From Bellilinea sp034411135 (lineage in GTDB: Bacteria > Chloroflexota > Anaerolineae > Anaerolineales > Anaerolineaceae), in contig DAOUMN010000021.1 in the NCBI GenBank assembly GCA_034411135.1, forward strand, positions 1 through 64,000: a stretch of 64,000 bases of DNA, in the 5' to 3' direction. Made by a program: the position numbers and the translations under genes. Positions 34,757-42,933 of the stretch are shown piece by piece; position 1 is the stretch's first letter; every line of letters starts with the position of its first letter. The notes under the pieces were generated by a model. That model did no database searches. It worked only from the letters and a program-made list of their open reading frames with translations, and was not told the DNA's origin.

Positions 34757-35839
34757 GTGCGGGTTGGACTGGTCATCTATGGGGACTTGAATACCCTCTC
34801 CGGCGGTTATTTGTACGACCGAAAACTGGTGGAATTCCTGCGCGGGCAAGGTGACCAGATTGAAGTCATATCGTTGCCCTGGCGTAGTTATGTGCGGCAT
34901 TTGCTGGATAACCTAGACAAGGGTCTGTACCAGCGCTTGCTCGCTGCCAGAGTTGACGTTTTACTGCAAGATGAATTGAACCATCCTTCCCTGTTCGCGA
35001 TTAACTACCGGCTGCGCGAGCGGGTTGGCTTTCCAATCATTTCCATTGTCCACCATCTGCGCTGCGCCGAGCAGCACCCCACCTGGCTGCTGAGGTTATA
35101 CAGTAGGGTGGAGAAGATGTATTTGCAAAGTGTTGATGGCTATGTGTTCAACAGCCAGACCACTCGGCGGATGGTCGAACAAGTATGTGCCTGTTCGAAG
35201 GCGGACGTGGTTGCCACGCCGGGGGGAGATGCGTTGAGCGGTGAGGCTGTCCATCGTACTGCGTATAGCCATGATGGTTTGGTGCAAATCCTGTTCGTTG
35301 GTAATTGGATTGAACGTAAAGGGCTGCACCGTGTTATCGCTGCGTTGAGCAAACTACAGGCGTACGAATGGCAATTCACTATTGTTGGGCGAATTGGGGT
35401 GGACAAACGGTATGCCCGCCGGGTGCTGCGCCAAATCGAGCAATCCAGGTTGGGCGCGCGGGTGAAGGTTCTTGGTGCTGTGAGCGATGATCAACTCCAA
35501 TATTTGTGGCGCAGCAGTCATGTTCTGGTGGTGCCTTCCCAGTATGAGGGGTTTGGCATTGTATACCTGGAAGCCATGCGTTTTGGGGTGGTGCCGGTTG
35601 GCGGGGCGCTGGGTGCGGCGGGTGAGATCATTCAGGACGGTGAAAATGGGCTGCTGGTGCCTCCAGAGGATCAAGATGCCTTGCTCCGTGGGTTGGAGCG
35701 CTTAATCCGCGACCAACAATACCGACAGCAGCTGAGCGCGGCTGCGCTTGCCCGCTATTGTCAATTTCCCTCTTGGAAAGAATCCATGAGCAGGGTTCGT
35801 CAATTTTTATTGGAACAAACCAGACAAGGAAAACCATGA
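34757..35839 (+). CDS. Family-4 glycosyltransferase (GT-B)
   Basis: 360 residues beginning with GTG one base after the PTPS-like stop. The N-terminal half has LVIYGDLNTLSGGYLYDRKLVEFL (acceptor side). The C-terminal Rossmann domain has ILFVGNWIERKGLHRVIAAL, VKVLGAVSDDQLQYLWRSSHVLVVPSQYEGFGIVYLEAMRFGVVPVGG (the ESEF-like E-x7-E) and IQDGENGLLVPPED. It is a retaining nucleotide-sugar transferase. Coupling to a PTPS-like gene suggests that the acceptor may be a pterin-like compound, as in cyanobacterial pteridine glycosyltransferases, but a glycolipid acceptor cannot be excluded. Confidence 0.88.
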   Translation: MRVGLVIYGDLNTLSGGYLYDRKLVEFLRGQGDQIEVISLPWRSYVRHLLDNLDKGLYQRLLAARVDVLLQDELNHPSLFAINYRLRERVGFPIISIVHHLRCAEQHPTWLLRLYSRVEKMYLQSVDGYVFNSQTTRRMVEQVCACSKADVVATPGGDALSGEAVHRTAYSHDGLVQILFVGNWIERKGLHRVIAALSKLQAYEWQFTIVGRIGVDKRYARRVLRQIEQSRLGARVKVLGAVSDDQLQYLWRSSHVLVVPSQYEGFGIVYLEAMRFGVVPVGGALGAAGEIIQDGENGLLVPPEDQDALLRGLERLIRDQQYRQQLSAAALARYCQFPSWKESMSRVRQFLLEQTRQGKP

Positions 35840-36762
35840 AACCCGTTACCTATTCTTTTCCCCGTTATCTGACGGCAAAACGGACGGTTGATGACCGGGC
35901 ACTCAACCGGTTGGTGTTGGATCGCCTTACCCGTGAGATTGCAAATCGTTTTACTGGGCAACCGCTCCGCGTCCTGGAAATTGGGATGGGTGTGGGAACA
36001 ATGATCCAGCGGCTGGTTGAATGGCGCATTCTGCAGAGGGGGGTCTACACCGGCATTGATGCCGAACTGGAGAACACCACATTTGCGTTGGAGATGATCC
36101 CTGCCTGGGCAAGCCAACACGGGCTGGATTGCACCGCCAATGTGCGGGGTTTTCATTTATCCAGTGACGGTATTGATTTGTCGTGTCATTTACAGGCGGT
36201 GGATTTGTTTGACTTCATACGCCAGACTTTGCCTGGCGAGCCGTACCATCTGATCATTGCCAATGCATTTTTCGACCTTGTGGATGTGCCACGTACACTG
36301 GCGCAAATTGACAGGTTGCTGATGCCCGGTAGTTTGGGGTATTTCAGCATCAATTTTGACGGGATGAGCATTTTGGAACCGCAAATTGACCCGCACCTTG
36401 ATGATCATATCCTTGCACTGTATCATCGCAGTATGGACGAGCGCATCATTCGCGGTGAACGCTCCGGCGACAGCCGCACCGGGCGCAGGTTATTTCACTG
36501 GTTACAGCGTTCCGGCTGGAATGTGCTGGCAGCCGGCGCTTCGGATTGGATGGTGCACCCGGTCAATGGGAAATATATTGAAGATGAAGCTTATTTTTTA
36601 CACTTCCTACTACATTTCTTTGAGGATTCACTCCTAAATCACCCACAGCTCGATCCGCAGGCATTTACTGGTTGGTTGGAACAGCGCCGTGAACAGATTG
36701 AACGAAGTGAACTGGTTTTTATTGCCCACCAGTTGGATTATCTGGCGGAGAAAGCAGGATGA
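35836..36762 (+). CDS. SAM-dependent methyltransferase (class I)
   Basis: 308 residues. The SAM motif I is VLEIGMGVGTMIQRL (about 47-61), then acidic GIDAELENTTFAL (motif II) and LIIANAFFDLVDVPRTLAQIDRLLMPGSLGYF (motif III region). The ATG at 35836 overlaps the glycosyltransferase stop (ATGA). The acceptor is unknown. The C-terminal 90 residues (EDEAYFLHFLLHFFEDSL onward) are helical and specific to this protein. Its genomic position suggests methylation of the same metabolite handled by the PTPS-like and GT proteins. Confidence 0.84.
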   Translation: MKPVTYSFPRYLTAKRTVDDRALNRLVLDRLTREIANRFTGQPLRVLEIGMGVGTMIQRLVEWRILQRGVYTGIDAELENTTFALEMIPAWASQHGLDCTANVRGFHLSSDGIDLSCHLQAVDLFDFIRQTLPGEPYHLIIANAFFDLVDVPRTLAQIDRLLMPGSLGYFSINFDGMSILEPQIDPHLDDHILALYHRSMDERIIRGERSGDSRTGRRLFHWLQRSGWNVLAAGASDWMVHPVNGKYIEDEAYFLHFLLHFFEDSLLNHPQLDPQAFTGWLEQRREQIERSELVFIAHQLDYLAEKAG

Positions 36763-37223
36763 ACCTTCCTGCCGAAAAGGGTGTGTACGCGCTGGTTTTT
36801 GATTTACCACGACCGATCAGGATTATGGTGGGTAAATTGGGCAAGCATACCTTTGAGCTGGGACAGTACATCTATCTGGGAAGCGCACATGGAAACGGCG
36901 GGCTTGGCGCCCGTTTGCGGCACCATCTCCGGCAGTCTGGAAAAGCCCATTGGCATATTGATGCGTTGAGTCAGGTGGTTTGCCCAAGCGGATTCTACTA
37001 CACGACCACTGATCGACGCCTGGAATGTGTTTGGTGTCAACAAATCCAGCGAGCAGTGGGTGCTTACCTACCGGTAATCGGTTTTGGAGCGAGTGATTGC
37101 CATACCCATTGTGGTGCTCACCTGGTCGGATTTCGTTTCGCCGTCGAAACCGATGCATTGCGGGCGATGCTTGAAGTGGTCACAGCACATGAAGCAGTGG
37201 TTTACCAAGCAATACGTGGTTAA
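36759..37223 (+). CDS. DUF123 / GIY-YIG-like nuclease-family protein
   Basis: 154 residues. The pattern GVYALVF ... GQYIYLGSAHGNGGLGARLRHHLR ... HWHIDALSQ ... WCQQIQRAV ... GFGASDC matches DUF123 proteins, which carry the GIY-YIG fold. They are suspected endonucleases or DNA-repair factors; the archaeal homologues are found in diverse contexts. ATGA overlap with the methyltransferase stop makes it the last gene of the operon. Its link to the pathway is unclear and may be only positional. Confidence 0.8.
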   Translation: MNLPAEKGVYALVFDLPRPIRIMVGKLGKHTFELGQYIYLGSAHGNGGLGARLRHHLRQSGKAHWHIDALSQVVCPSGFYYTTTDRRLECVWCQQIQRAVGAYLPVIGFGASDCHTHCGAHLVGFRFAVETDALRAMLEVVTAHEAVVYQAIRG

Positions 37224-37372
37224 AAAAATCATGGTTGGCGTCCTGGATTATGTTTTTAGCGAATTGATAATCGCTTCAATATTTCTTACACCTTCACAAG
37301 GTTCGGCTCGCTGGAATGACAACATTGAAAAATACTACCCACACGAAAAAATTTGTGGTATAAGAAAGATAA

Positions 37373-37548
37373 CCCTGCTGTGCTCGTGATGCCGCACGAC
37401 CGGTTTTGAGCCAACACCAATAAAGAGGGTTCCAATATCACTGGAGTGACGCGATAGACTTCGGTCAAGGCGGATCTCGGTGGAGGATCCCAAACCTGCG
37501 CAAGCAGGTTCAAAACTATGCAGCACACGGCACGGCGGGGGCTTTTTT
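37373..37548 (+). ncRNA. ssrS: 6S RNA (RNA polymerase regulator)
   Basis: The 37224-37650 gap holds this element. It forms a long rod. Terminal 11-bp stem: CCCTGCTGTGC (37373-37383) with GCACGGCGGGG (37530-37540). Second 10-bp stem: GTTTTGAGCC with GGTTCAAAAC (one wobble pair). A central bubble contains the 3'-side hairpin CCTGC-GCAA-GCAGG. An apical arm is GGGTTCC with GGATCCC and the UUCG-capped GAC/GTC. The TCGTGA motif after the first stem, the 3'-side bubble hairpin and the length of about 170 bases fit 6S RNA, which mimics an open promoter and binds the sigma-70 holoenzyme. A TATAAG box sits at 37359-37364. The RNA ends at CTTTTTT. Confidence 0.75.
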
Positions 37549-37556
37549 ATCTTTCC

Positions 37557-37588
37557 ATCTCCGTTTCAGGATTGAGCGGAGATTTTTT
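37557..37588 (+). terminator. Second intrinsic terminator after the 6S RNA
   Basis: ATCTCCG (37557-37563) pairs with CGGAGAT (37577-37583) and is followed by six T residues. Confidence 0.72.
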
Positions 37589-37589
37589 G

Positions 37590-37618
37590 TTGACAGAGGT
37601 TCTTATTGGGACTACACT
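37590..37618 (+). promoter_or_regulatory. Promoter of the FHA gene
   Basis: TTGACA (37590-37595, perfect), 17-base spacer, TACACT (37613-37618). Transcript start near 37625, 26 bases before the ATG at 37651. Confidence 0.72.
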
Positions 37619-37650
37619 ATGGGTAGTCATTTTGCCAAGGAGTGGATTGT

Positions 37651-38286
37651 ATGCCCGCCAGATACCAATTAGTCCTCAAATCAGGCGCCAATGCGGGGCT
37701 GGTGTTCTCTCTGGAAGGGGAAGAGATCACCATCGGTCGGGAAACCAGCAACGCGGTAGTGATCAATGATCCGGAAGTGTCCCGCAAGCATGTGCGGATG
37801 TATATGCAGGGTGATCGGTATGTTATCGAAGACTTGGGATCCACCAATGGTACTTCGGTCAGTGGGCAGCGCCTGGTATCGCCGTATCTTCTCCAGCCCG
37901 GTGAGATCATCACGTTGGGTGAAAACACCCACCTGTTGTTCGAAGCGACTGGAATTGACCCGGACGCCACTGTGGCATCGATTCGCTCGGCAATGACTGA
38001 ACAACCCGCACCGCCTCCTTCATATGATCATCCCATCACCGCACCACCGCTGGCGAAGTCAGGTGGATTTGCCGGACAGGTGCCCGAACCACCGCCTGCT
38101 GTGGTCAAGCCGGTGAAAGCGCCCAAAAAAGGTCTCTCGGTTTGGGTAATTTTATTGATCGTTCTGGTGGTGATTTTGGCGTGTGGTTGTATTGCCTTTT
38201 TTATCTTTGATGCGCTGAATCTGTATTGCACCAGTCCATTTAACACCATAACCAACCTGTTTATTCCCGGTGCATGTCCCCCGTAA
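37651..38286 (+). CDS. FHA-domain protein with C-terminal membrane helix
   Basis: 211 residues. Residues 1-90 are a forkhead-associated domain that binds phosphothreonine peptides: ITIGRETSNAVVINDPEVSRKHVRMY and YVIEDLGSTNGTSVSG carry the conserved GR, SRxH and NG residues. A proline-rich linker follows (about 110-150), then one membrane helix WVILLIVLVVILACGCIAFF (about 165-190). The FHA domain should face the cytosol. No serine/threonine kinase is in this window, so the partner is unknown. AAGGAG lies 8 bases before the ATG. A strong terminator follows. Confidence 0.88.
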   Translation: MPARYQLVLKSGANAGLVFSLEGEEITIGRETSNAVVINDPEVSRKHVRMYMQGDRYVIEDLGSTNGTSVSGQRLVSPYLLQPGEIITLGENTHLLFEATGIDPDATVASIRSAMTEQPAPPPSYDHPITAPPLAKSGGFAGQVPEPPPAVVKPVKAPKKGLSVWVILLIVLVVILACGCIAFFIFDALNLYCTSPFNTITNLFIPGACPP

Positions 38287-38307
38287 ACCTTTCTCGTCCC
38301 AATTCAG

Positions 38308-38341
38308 CAGCCCTGCCCTGCCTCCAGGGAGGGCTGTTTTT
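38308..38341 (+). terminator. Strong intrinsic terminator after the FHA gene
   Basis: CAGCCCT-G-CCCTG (38308-38320) pairs with CAGGG-AGGGCTG (38325-38336), followed by TTTTT. Confidence 0.9.
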
Positions 38342-38412
38342 CATAAAGGTAGTCCTTTTCGTTCGGTAATGGTACAATTGTTCCACAATATGGGTTGCCA
38401 GGAATTTTTCGC

Positions 38413-39789
38413 ATGCTGGACGATCGAATGATCCCATCATCCCCGGAGCCATCCACATCGCCGCGGTGGAGCGGAACAACCAAACTGGTGGTTGCGCTGA
38501 CGGCGGTCGCTGTTCTGGCGGGGTTGTTGATCCGATTCCGCCAGATTGTCGGGTTGCTGCTGGTCGCCATCATTCTGGCATACTTGCTTTACCCGGTTTC
38601 AGATTTCTTGCACAAGAAGGTGCGTATTTCGTGGCGGTTTTCGGCGTTTGTGGTTTTTCTGGTTTTGTTGATTGCAGTTTTATCACTTTTAACCGTGAGC
38701 GGGCTGGCGCTGTTCGAACAGGTACAAAATTTGGTTCGCTTTTTGGATGTGCAAATCCGCAACCTGCCACGCGTTATCGAGCAGCTGACCGCGCACCCGA
38801 TCGAGTTTGGCATCTTTGAATTCGACCTGTCACAATATGATCTGCCCAGCCTTGCCAGCCAGTTGCTTGGCATGGTGCAGCCGGTGCTTTCCAACTTGAC
38901 CACCATCATTGGTAAAGTGGCGACTGGCGCAGCCACCACAGTTGGCTGGTTGTTTTTCTCGATTCTGATTGCCTACTTCATTCTGAATGACTCTGGCGGG
39001 GTTCGCGAGCGGCTGATCAATTTACAAATCCCGGGTTACAGTGAGGACATCGCCCGTATGGGGCGCGAGCTCAGCCGAATCTGGAATGCCTTTCTACGCG
39101 GTCAGATGATCATCTTTTTTATCACCGTGCTGGTATATATTCCGCTGCTGGGTTCACTGGGGGTCAGTTTTTACGTCGGGTTGGCGTTGCTGGCGGGTTT
39201 GGCGCGTTTTGTGCCGTACGTGGGACCCTGGGTGACCTGGATAACCTATGGTTTGGTCAGTTTCTTTCAGGGTAGCACCCTGTTTGGGATGCAACCGCTC
39301 TTGTATGTTTTGGTTGTGCTGGGTGTGGCAATTGTGGTCGACTTCATCCTGGATAACTTCCTGGTCCCACGCCTGATGGGTAGTGCACTCAACATTCATC
39401 CAGCCGCAATCATGATCGCGGCGCTCATTTCGGCTAACCTGTTTGGACTGGTTGGTGTTCTTTTGGCTGCGCCCGTGATGGCGACGCTTAAGTTGCTTGC
39501 TAATTATATTTTTCGCAAAATGTTCGATCTCGATCCATGGGAAGGCATGGAAAAAGTCGCCGATCGCGAGCCCGCGGCGCTGGCAAAATGGGTCAGCCGC
39601 AAGTCCGGCGCGCTGTATGGCTGGGCGCGGCGGCGTGTCCAGCAACGCTTCCCAAATGGTATTCCTGTCATGAATTGGATCGAAGCGTTTTTCGCCTGGC
39701 TGGGACGTGGGATGCAAAAACGAACCACTTCGCCGGAGCCAACCCAATCACACGATCAATCCCTTCGAGACCAAGAACCGGAGAATTGA
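38413..39789 (+). CDS. AI-2E family transporter-like permease
   Basis: 458 residues, about eight membrane helices, PF01594 family. The characteristic YLLYPVSDFLHKKVRISWRF, a long loop (about 105-165), LRGQMIIFFITVLVYIPLLGSLGV and VDFILDNFLVPRLMGSALNIHPAAIMIAAL are visible. Some members export autoinducer-2; others act as Na+/H+ antiporters, so transport of AI-2 is not assured. The C-terminal 80 residues are cytosolic and basic. The ATG at 38413 follows AGGA; an in-frame TTG at 38395 is less likely. A small gene follows after 11 bases. Confidence 0.83.
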   Translation: MLDDRMIPSSPEPSTSPRWSGTTKLVVALTAVAVLAGLLIRFRQIVGLLLVAIILAYLLYPVSDFLHKKVRISWRFSAFVVFLVLLIAVLSLLTVSGLALFEQVQNLVRFLDVQIRNLPRVIEQLTAHPIEFGIFEFDLSQYDLPSLASQLLGMVQPVLSNLTTIIGKVATGAATTVGWLFFSILIAYFILNDSGGVRERLINLQIPGYSEDIARMGRELSRIWNAFLRGQMIIFFITVLVYIPLLGSLGVSFYVGLALLAGLARFVPYVGPWVTWITYGLVSFFQGSTLFGMQPLLYVLVVLGVAIVVDFILDNFLVPRLMGSALNIHPAAIMIAALISANLFGLVGVLLAAPVMATLKLLANYIFRKMFDLDPWEGMEKVADREPAALAKWVSRKSGALYGWARRRVQQRFPNGIPVMNWIEAFFAWLGRGMQKRTTSPEPTQSHDQSLRDQEPEN

Positions 39790-39800
39790 GGAGTAAAGAG

Positions 39801-39998
39801 ATGAGTAATCCGATGGATCCCAAAACGGAAACGATTGCAGAAACCGACAACTACATGGCATGGCAGGCGGAAGAACCGGATGGAGAAACAACCTATCATC
39901 TGGAATTAAACAATGTGACAATCCACTTCTTCAGTGAAGAGTGGGAAGAATTTTTACAATTGGCGCGCGTGATCATCCGCGACGCTGACGGTCGCTGA
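39801..39998 (+). CDS. Small acidic protein of unknown function
   Basis: 65 residues, acidic, reading MSNPMDPKTETIAE near the start and TTYHLELNNVTIHFFSEEWEEFL in the middle. GAGGAG plus a proper spacing precede the ATG, and codon use resembles the neighbours, so I consider it a real gene. It resembles no family I recognise. The gene lies 11 bases behind the AI-2E-type transporter and ends 2 bases before the convergent formate dehydrogenase gene. Confidence 0.65.
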   Translation: MSNPMDPKTETIAETDNYMAWQAEEPDGETTYHLELNNVTIHFFSEEWEEFLQLARVIIRDADGR

Positions 39999-40000
39999 GT

Positions 40001-42163
40001 TCAATACCTTCCGCGCGCCTGCGATTCCACAGCGTTAACCAGTTCGACATTATTGGCTGGCGCAACCCGGACAACAGCAGCCTTGTATTCCGGTATTTTT
40101 GCCTGCGGATCGACCGCGTCGGTGGTCAGTAAATTCGCCGCAGCCTCGTGGAAATGGAAAGGGATAAATACCACGCCGATATTCGTTTTGGTGGTTACCC
40201 GCGCGCGAAGGACAATGGAACCGCGGCGCGAGGTCACCCGCACCGGACGGCCATCCTTAATGCCTAAACGCGCGGCGTCTGCTGGATGAATGTCCATCAG
40301 CGCTTCAGGATACAAATCGTCCATCCATGAATGACGGGTAAGTGTGCCGCCATGCCAGTGTTCCAGTACCCTGCCGGTGCTCAGAATGAGGGGGTATTCT
40401 TCGTCGGGCATTTCTGCATTGGGAACATATTCCAGCGGGTGGAATTTCGCCCTTCCGCGCGGAAAGGTCTCGGTGTACAGGTAGGGAGTGCCGGGGTGGT
40501 CAGTGTGCGGAACGGGGGTTTGCAGTCCAGAAGGATGCAGTCGTTCGTAACGAACACCGGCATAATCCGGCACGCAGCGCCCCATTTCTTCGAGGATTTG
40601 GGATGGGTGGGTGTAGTCCCAGTAGGCTGACTTTTCCCGTCCCAGGCGTTGTTCGACCCGCCGGGCAATGTCACTGATGATCTGCCAATCGGCGCGTGCC
40701 TGACCGAGAGGCTTAATTGCCTGGCGCACAAGTTGAACACGCCGGTCTGTGTTGGTGAAGGTGCCATCCTTCTCTGCCCAGGAAGCCGCTGGTAAAAAGA
40801 CATCCGCAAAAGCGCCGGATTCATTGATGAACAAATCTTGTGCAACCAGAAATTCGAGCTGTTCTATCTTCTTGCGGGTGTGGTTGAGGTTGGGCTCGGA
40901 CATCATTGGATTCTCGCCCATGATATACAGCGCACGCACCCCGCCGGGATGAACGGCAGCCATGATTTCAGTAGTGGTCAGACCGCGCTGGCGGCTCAAT
41001 CCACCTGGTTCGATGTTCCAGGCGGTTTCCCATCGGCGAGCGTTGTCTTCATTGTCCACAGTTTGGTAACCGGGGTAATGCCAGGGCATGGCACCTGAAT
41101 CGGACGCACCCTGCACGTTGTTTTGCCCGCGCAGCGGATTGAGCCCGGTGCCTCGGCGCCCGACCTGTCCGGTCAGCAGGGACAAATTGATCAGGCTGAG
41201 GGCATTGGCAGTGCCGTGTGTCGATTCAGGGATGCCCAATGCCCAAAAAATAGCGCTTTTTTCGGCTGTGGCAAACATACGCGCAGCCTCGATGATCAAC
41301 TGTCGATCAACGCCGGAGATTTGTTCAGCGTATTCGGGAGTGAATTTATCCATCGAGGCGGCAAATTCGTCGAAATTCTCGGTGCGGTTGAGGATAAAAT
41401 CACGGTTATACAGATTCTCCTTGAGAATCACGTGTGCCATTGCCGAGAAGAGGGGAACATCACTCCCCGGTCGGAGCGGCAAGTAAAGGGTGGCATAATC
41501 CACCATTTCAATCCGGCGGGGATCAACGACGATCAACCGCGCACCGTGTTTCTGGACGGCGGCTTTCATCTGCAAGGCAATGATGGGATGGTTTTCGGTT
41601 GGGTTTGAGCCGGTCAGCAGAAATACATCACAATCCTTAACCTCAGCGGCGGTGTTGCTCATTGCTGCCGAGCCGATAGCCATTTGCAACGCCACCACGC
41701 TGGCGGCGTGACACAGGCGGGTGCAATGATCGACATTGTTTGTCCGGAATACGGCGCGAAAAAACTTTTGCAGCAGGTAATTGTCCTCATTGGTGGCTTT
41801 AGCACAGCAATAGACCGCCATTGCCCGCGACCCATCCCGCTGGTAGATTTCCACCAGACGGTCGGCGGTATAATTCAGCGCTTCATCCCAACTGACTTCA
41901 TTCCACTCGGAGCGGTCGAATGCCTGGCTGCGTTGCCCGGGTTTTTGCGGTGTTTTACGTATCAGCGGCGTGGTTATACGATTCTTGTTATAGATGAAGT
42001 CGTAACCGAAACGCCCCTTGACGCACAAATTCCCGTGATTGACAACCGAATCGAAGGGGGACGAAACGCGATAGATAAAATCATCCTGAATGTGTAGTTC
42101 CAAGGTGCAGCCCACTCCACAATATGGGCAGGTGGTGCGGACACTTTTGGCTGTCGATTGCAT
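40001..42163 (-). CDS. Formate dehydrogenase, molybdopterin catalytic subunit
   Basis: About 720 residues. N-terminal 4Fe-4S site TCPYCGVGCTLE ... NLCVKGRFGYDF, then the bis-MGD domains and the C-terminal molydopterin-binding domain (RVTSRRGSIVLRARVT). The Mo ligand is Cys, in NNVDHCTRLCHAASV (about residue 151), at the place of Sec in E. coli FdhF. The following His is the catalytic base. It oxidises formate (or reduces CO2) and passes electrons to the Fe-S subunit. The ATG at 42163 has a perfect GGAGGA four bases upstream; the ATG 12 bases earlier (42175) does not. Last gene of the operon; no signal peptide, so cytosolic. Confidence 0.9.
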   Translation of the reverse strand: MQSTAKSVRTTCPYCGVGCTLELHIQDDFIYRVSSPFDSVVNHGNLCVKGRFGYDFIYNKNRITTPLIRKTPQKPGQRSQAFDRSEWNEVSWDEALNYTADRLVEIYQRDGSRAMAVYCCAKATNEDNYLLQKFFRAVFRTNNVDHCTRLCHAASVVALQMAIGSAAMSNTAAEVKDCDVFLLTGSNPTENHPIIALQMKAAVQKHGARLIVVDPRRIEMVDYATLYLPLRPGSDVPLFSAMAHVILKENLYNRDFILNRTENFDEFAASMDKFTPEYAEQISGVDRQLIIEAARMFATAEKSAIFWALGIPESTHGTANALSLINLSLLTGQVGRRGTGLNPLRGQNNVQGASDSGAMPWHYPGYQTVDNEDNARRWETAWNIEPGGLSRQRGLTTTEIMAAVHPGGVRALYIMGENPMMSEPNLNHTRKKIEQLEFLVAQDLFINESGAFADVFLPAASWAEKDGTFTNTDRRVQLVRQAIKPLGQARADWQIISDIARRVEQRLGREKSAYWDYTHPSQILEEMGRCVPDYAGVRYERLHPSGLQTPVPHTDHPGTPYLYTETFPRGRAKFHPLEYVPNAEMPDEEYPLILSTGRVLEHWHGGTLTRHSWMDDLYPEALMDIHPADAARLGIKDGRPVRVTSRRGSIVLRARVTTKTNIGVVFIPFHFHEAAANLLTTDAVDPQAKIPEYKAAVVRVAPANNVELVNAVESQARGRY

Positions 42164-42195
42164 GGTTTCCTCCATTGTGCCTGTACCAATACCGG

Positions 42196-42915
42196 TTAAA
42201 GGTGCGCTTCGGCGTGGCGTTTGCGGCGCTGGCGTTGACTGCGGGTCAGGTTCATGATTTCATCTGGTGTGTAGCCCAACTCCAGCAGCCACTGGCGTTT
42301 GGGCTTGAGTGCACCGGTGGGGCATACGCCCACGCATTGTCCGCAAAAGACGCAGGTCGATTCGGGCATGGGGATATCATAAAAGGTGCTGATTTGGGTT
42401 TCGTACCCGCGCCCGGAAAAATTGATCGCGAAGGCATATTGTGCATCTTCCGCACACACCTGGACACAGCGCCAGCACAGGACGCATTTTGCGTAATCGC
42501 GGATATACATTGGGTTATCATCGATCAATTCCGGGTGGCGTCCGATTACATTGGGAAAGCGCTGTTCATCGGCTTGATACCCCGCCAGCATGTCCTGAAT
42601 TTCGGGGGCATCGGACAAATCCACGGTGGATGCCAGCATTTCCAGGATGGTGCGCCGCGAGAGCAGCACGCGGTCGCTACGTGTTTGCACGTTCATACCG
42701 GGCGATACCTGCGCAATGCAGGCTGGTAGCAGGGTGCGCGTCCCGCTGACTTCCACTACGCAGATGCGGCAGAGGGCATTGGCAGTGCAGTAATCATGAT
42801 AGCAAATGGTTGGGATTTCGATGCCAATTTGATGAGCTGCCTTGAGAATGGTTGTTCCGGGGGCAACCTGGACAGATTGTCCGTCGATGGTCAATTCGAT
42901 CCAATCATTGGTCAT
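42196..42915 (-). CDS. Fe-S electron-transfer subunit of formate dehydrogenase (HoxU/NuoG-N-like)
   Basis: 239 residues. A [2Fe-2S] ferredoxin domain (CYHDYCTANALCRICVVE ... LPAC), the NuoG His/Cys region (about 95-135), and two C-terminal [4Fe-4S] motifs: CVLCWRCVQVC and CVFCGQCVGVCPTGAL. It forms the wire between the molybdenum subunit and the flavin/NAD subunit. The ATG at 42915 follows CGAGGAAGAA; the ATG at 42933 is one base from the previous stop and has no ribosome site. Lies between the other two fdh genes. Confidence 0.88.
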   Translation of the reverse strand: MTNDWIELTIDGQSVQVAPGTTILKAAHQIGIEIPTICYHDYCTANALCRICVVEVSGTRTLLPACIAQVSPGMNVQTRSDRVLLSRRTILEMLASTVDLSDAPEIQDMLAGYQADEQRFPNVIGRHPELIDDNPMYIRDYAKCVLCWRCVQVCAEDAQYAFAINFSGRGYETQISTFYDIPMPESTCVFCGQCVGVCPTGALKPKRQWLLELGYTPDEIMNLTRSQRQRRKRHAEAHL

Positions 42916-42933
42916 TTCTTCCTCGCAAGACAT

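Noticed and set aside
37338..37358. CCACA ... TGTGG inverted repeat as an operator over the 6S RNA promoter
   Set aside because: The arms are only five bases with a 10-base spacer, and no regulator can be assigned.
41700..41730. A selenocysteine (in-frame TGA) in the formate dehydrogenase active site
   Set aside because: The codon at the Sec position is TGT, coding for Cys, and the frame is open throughout.
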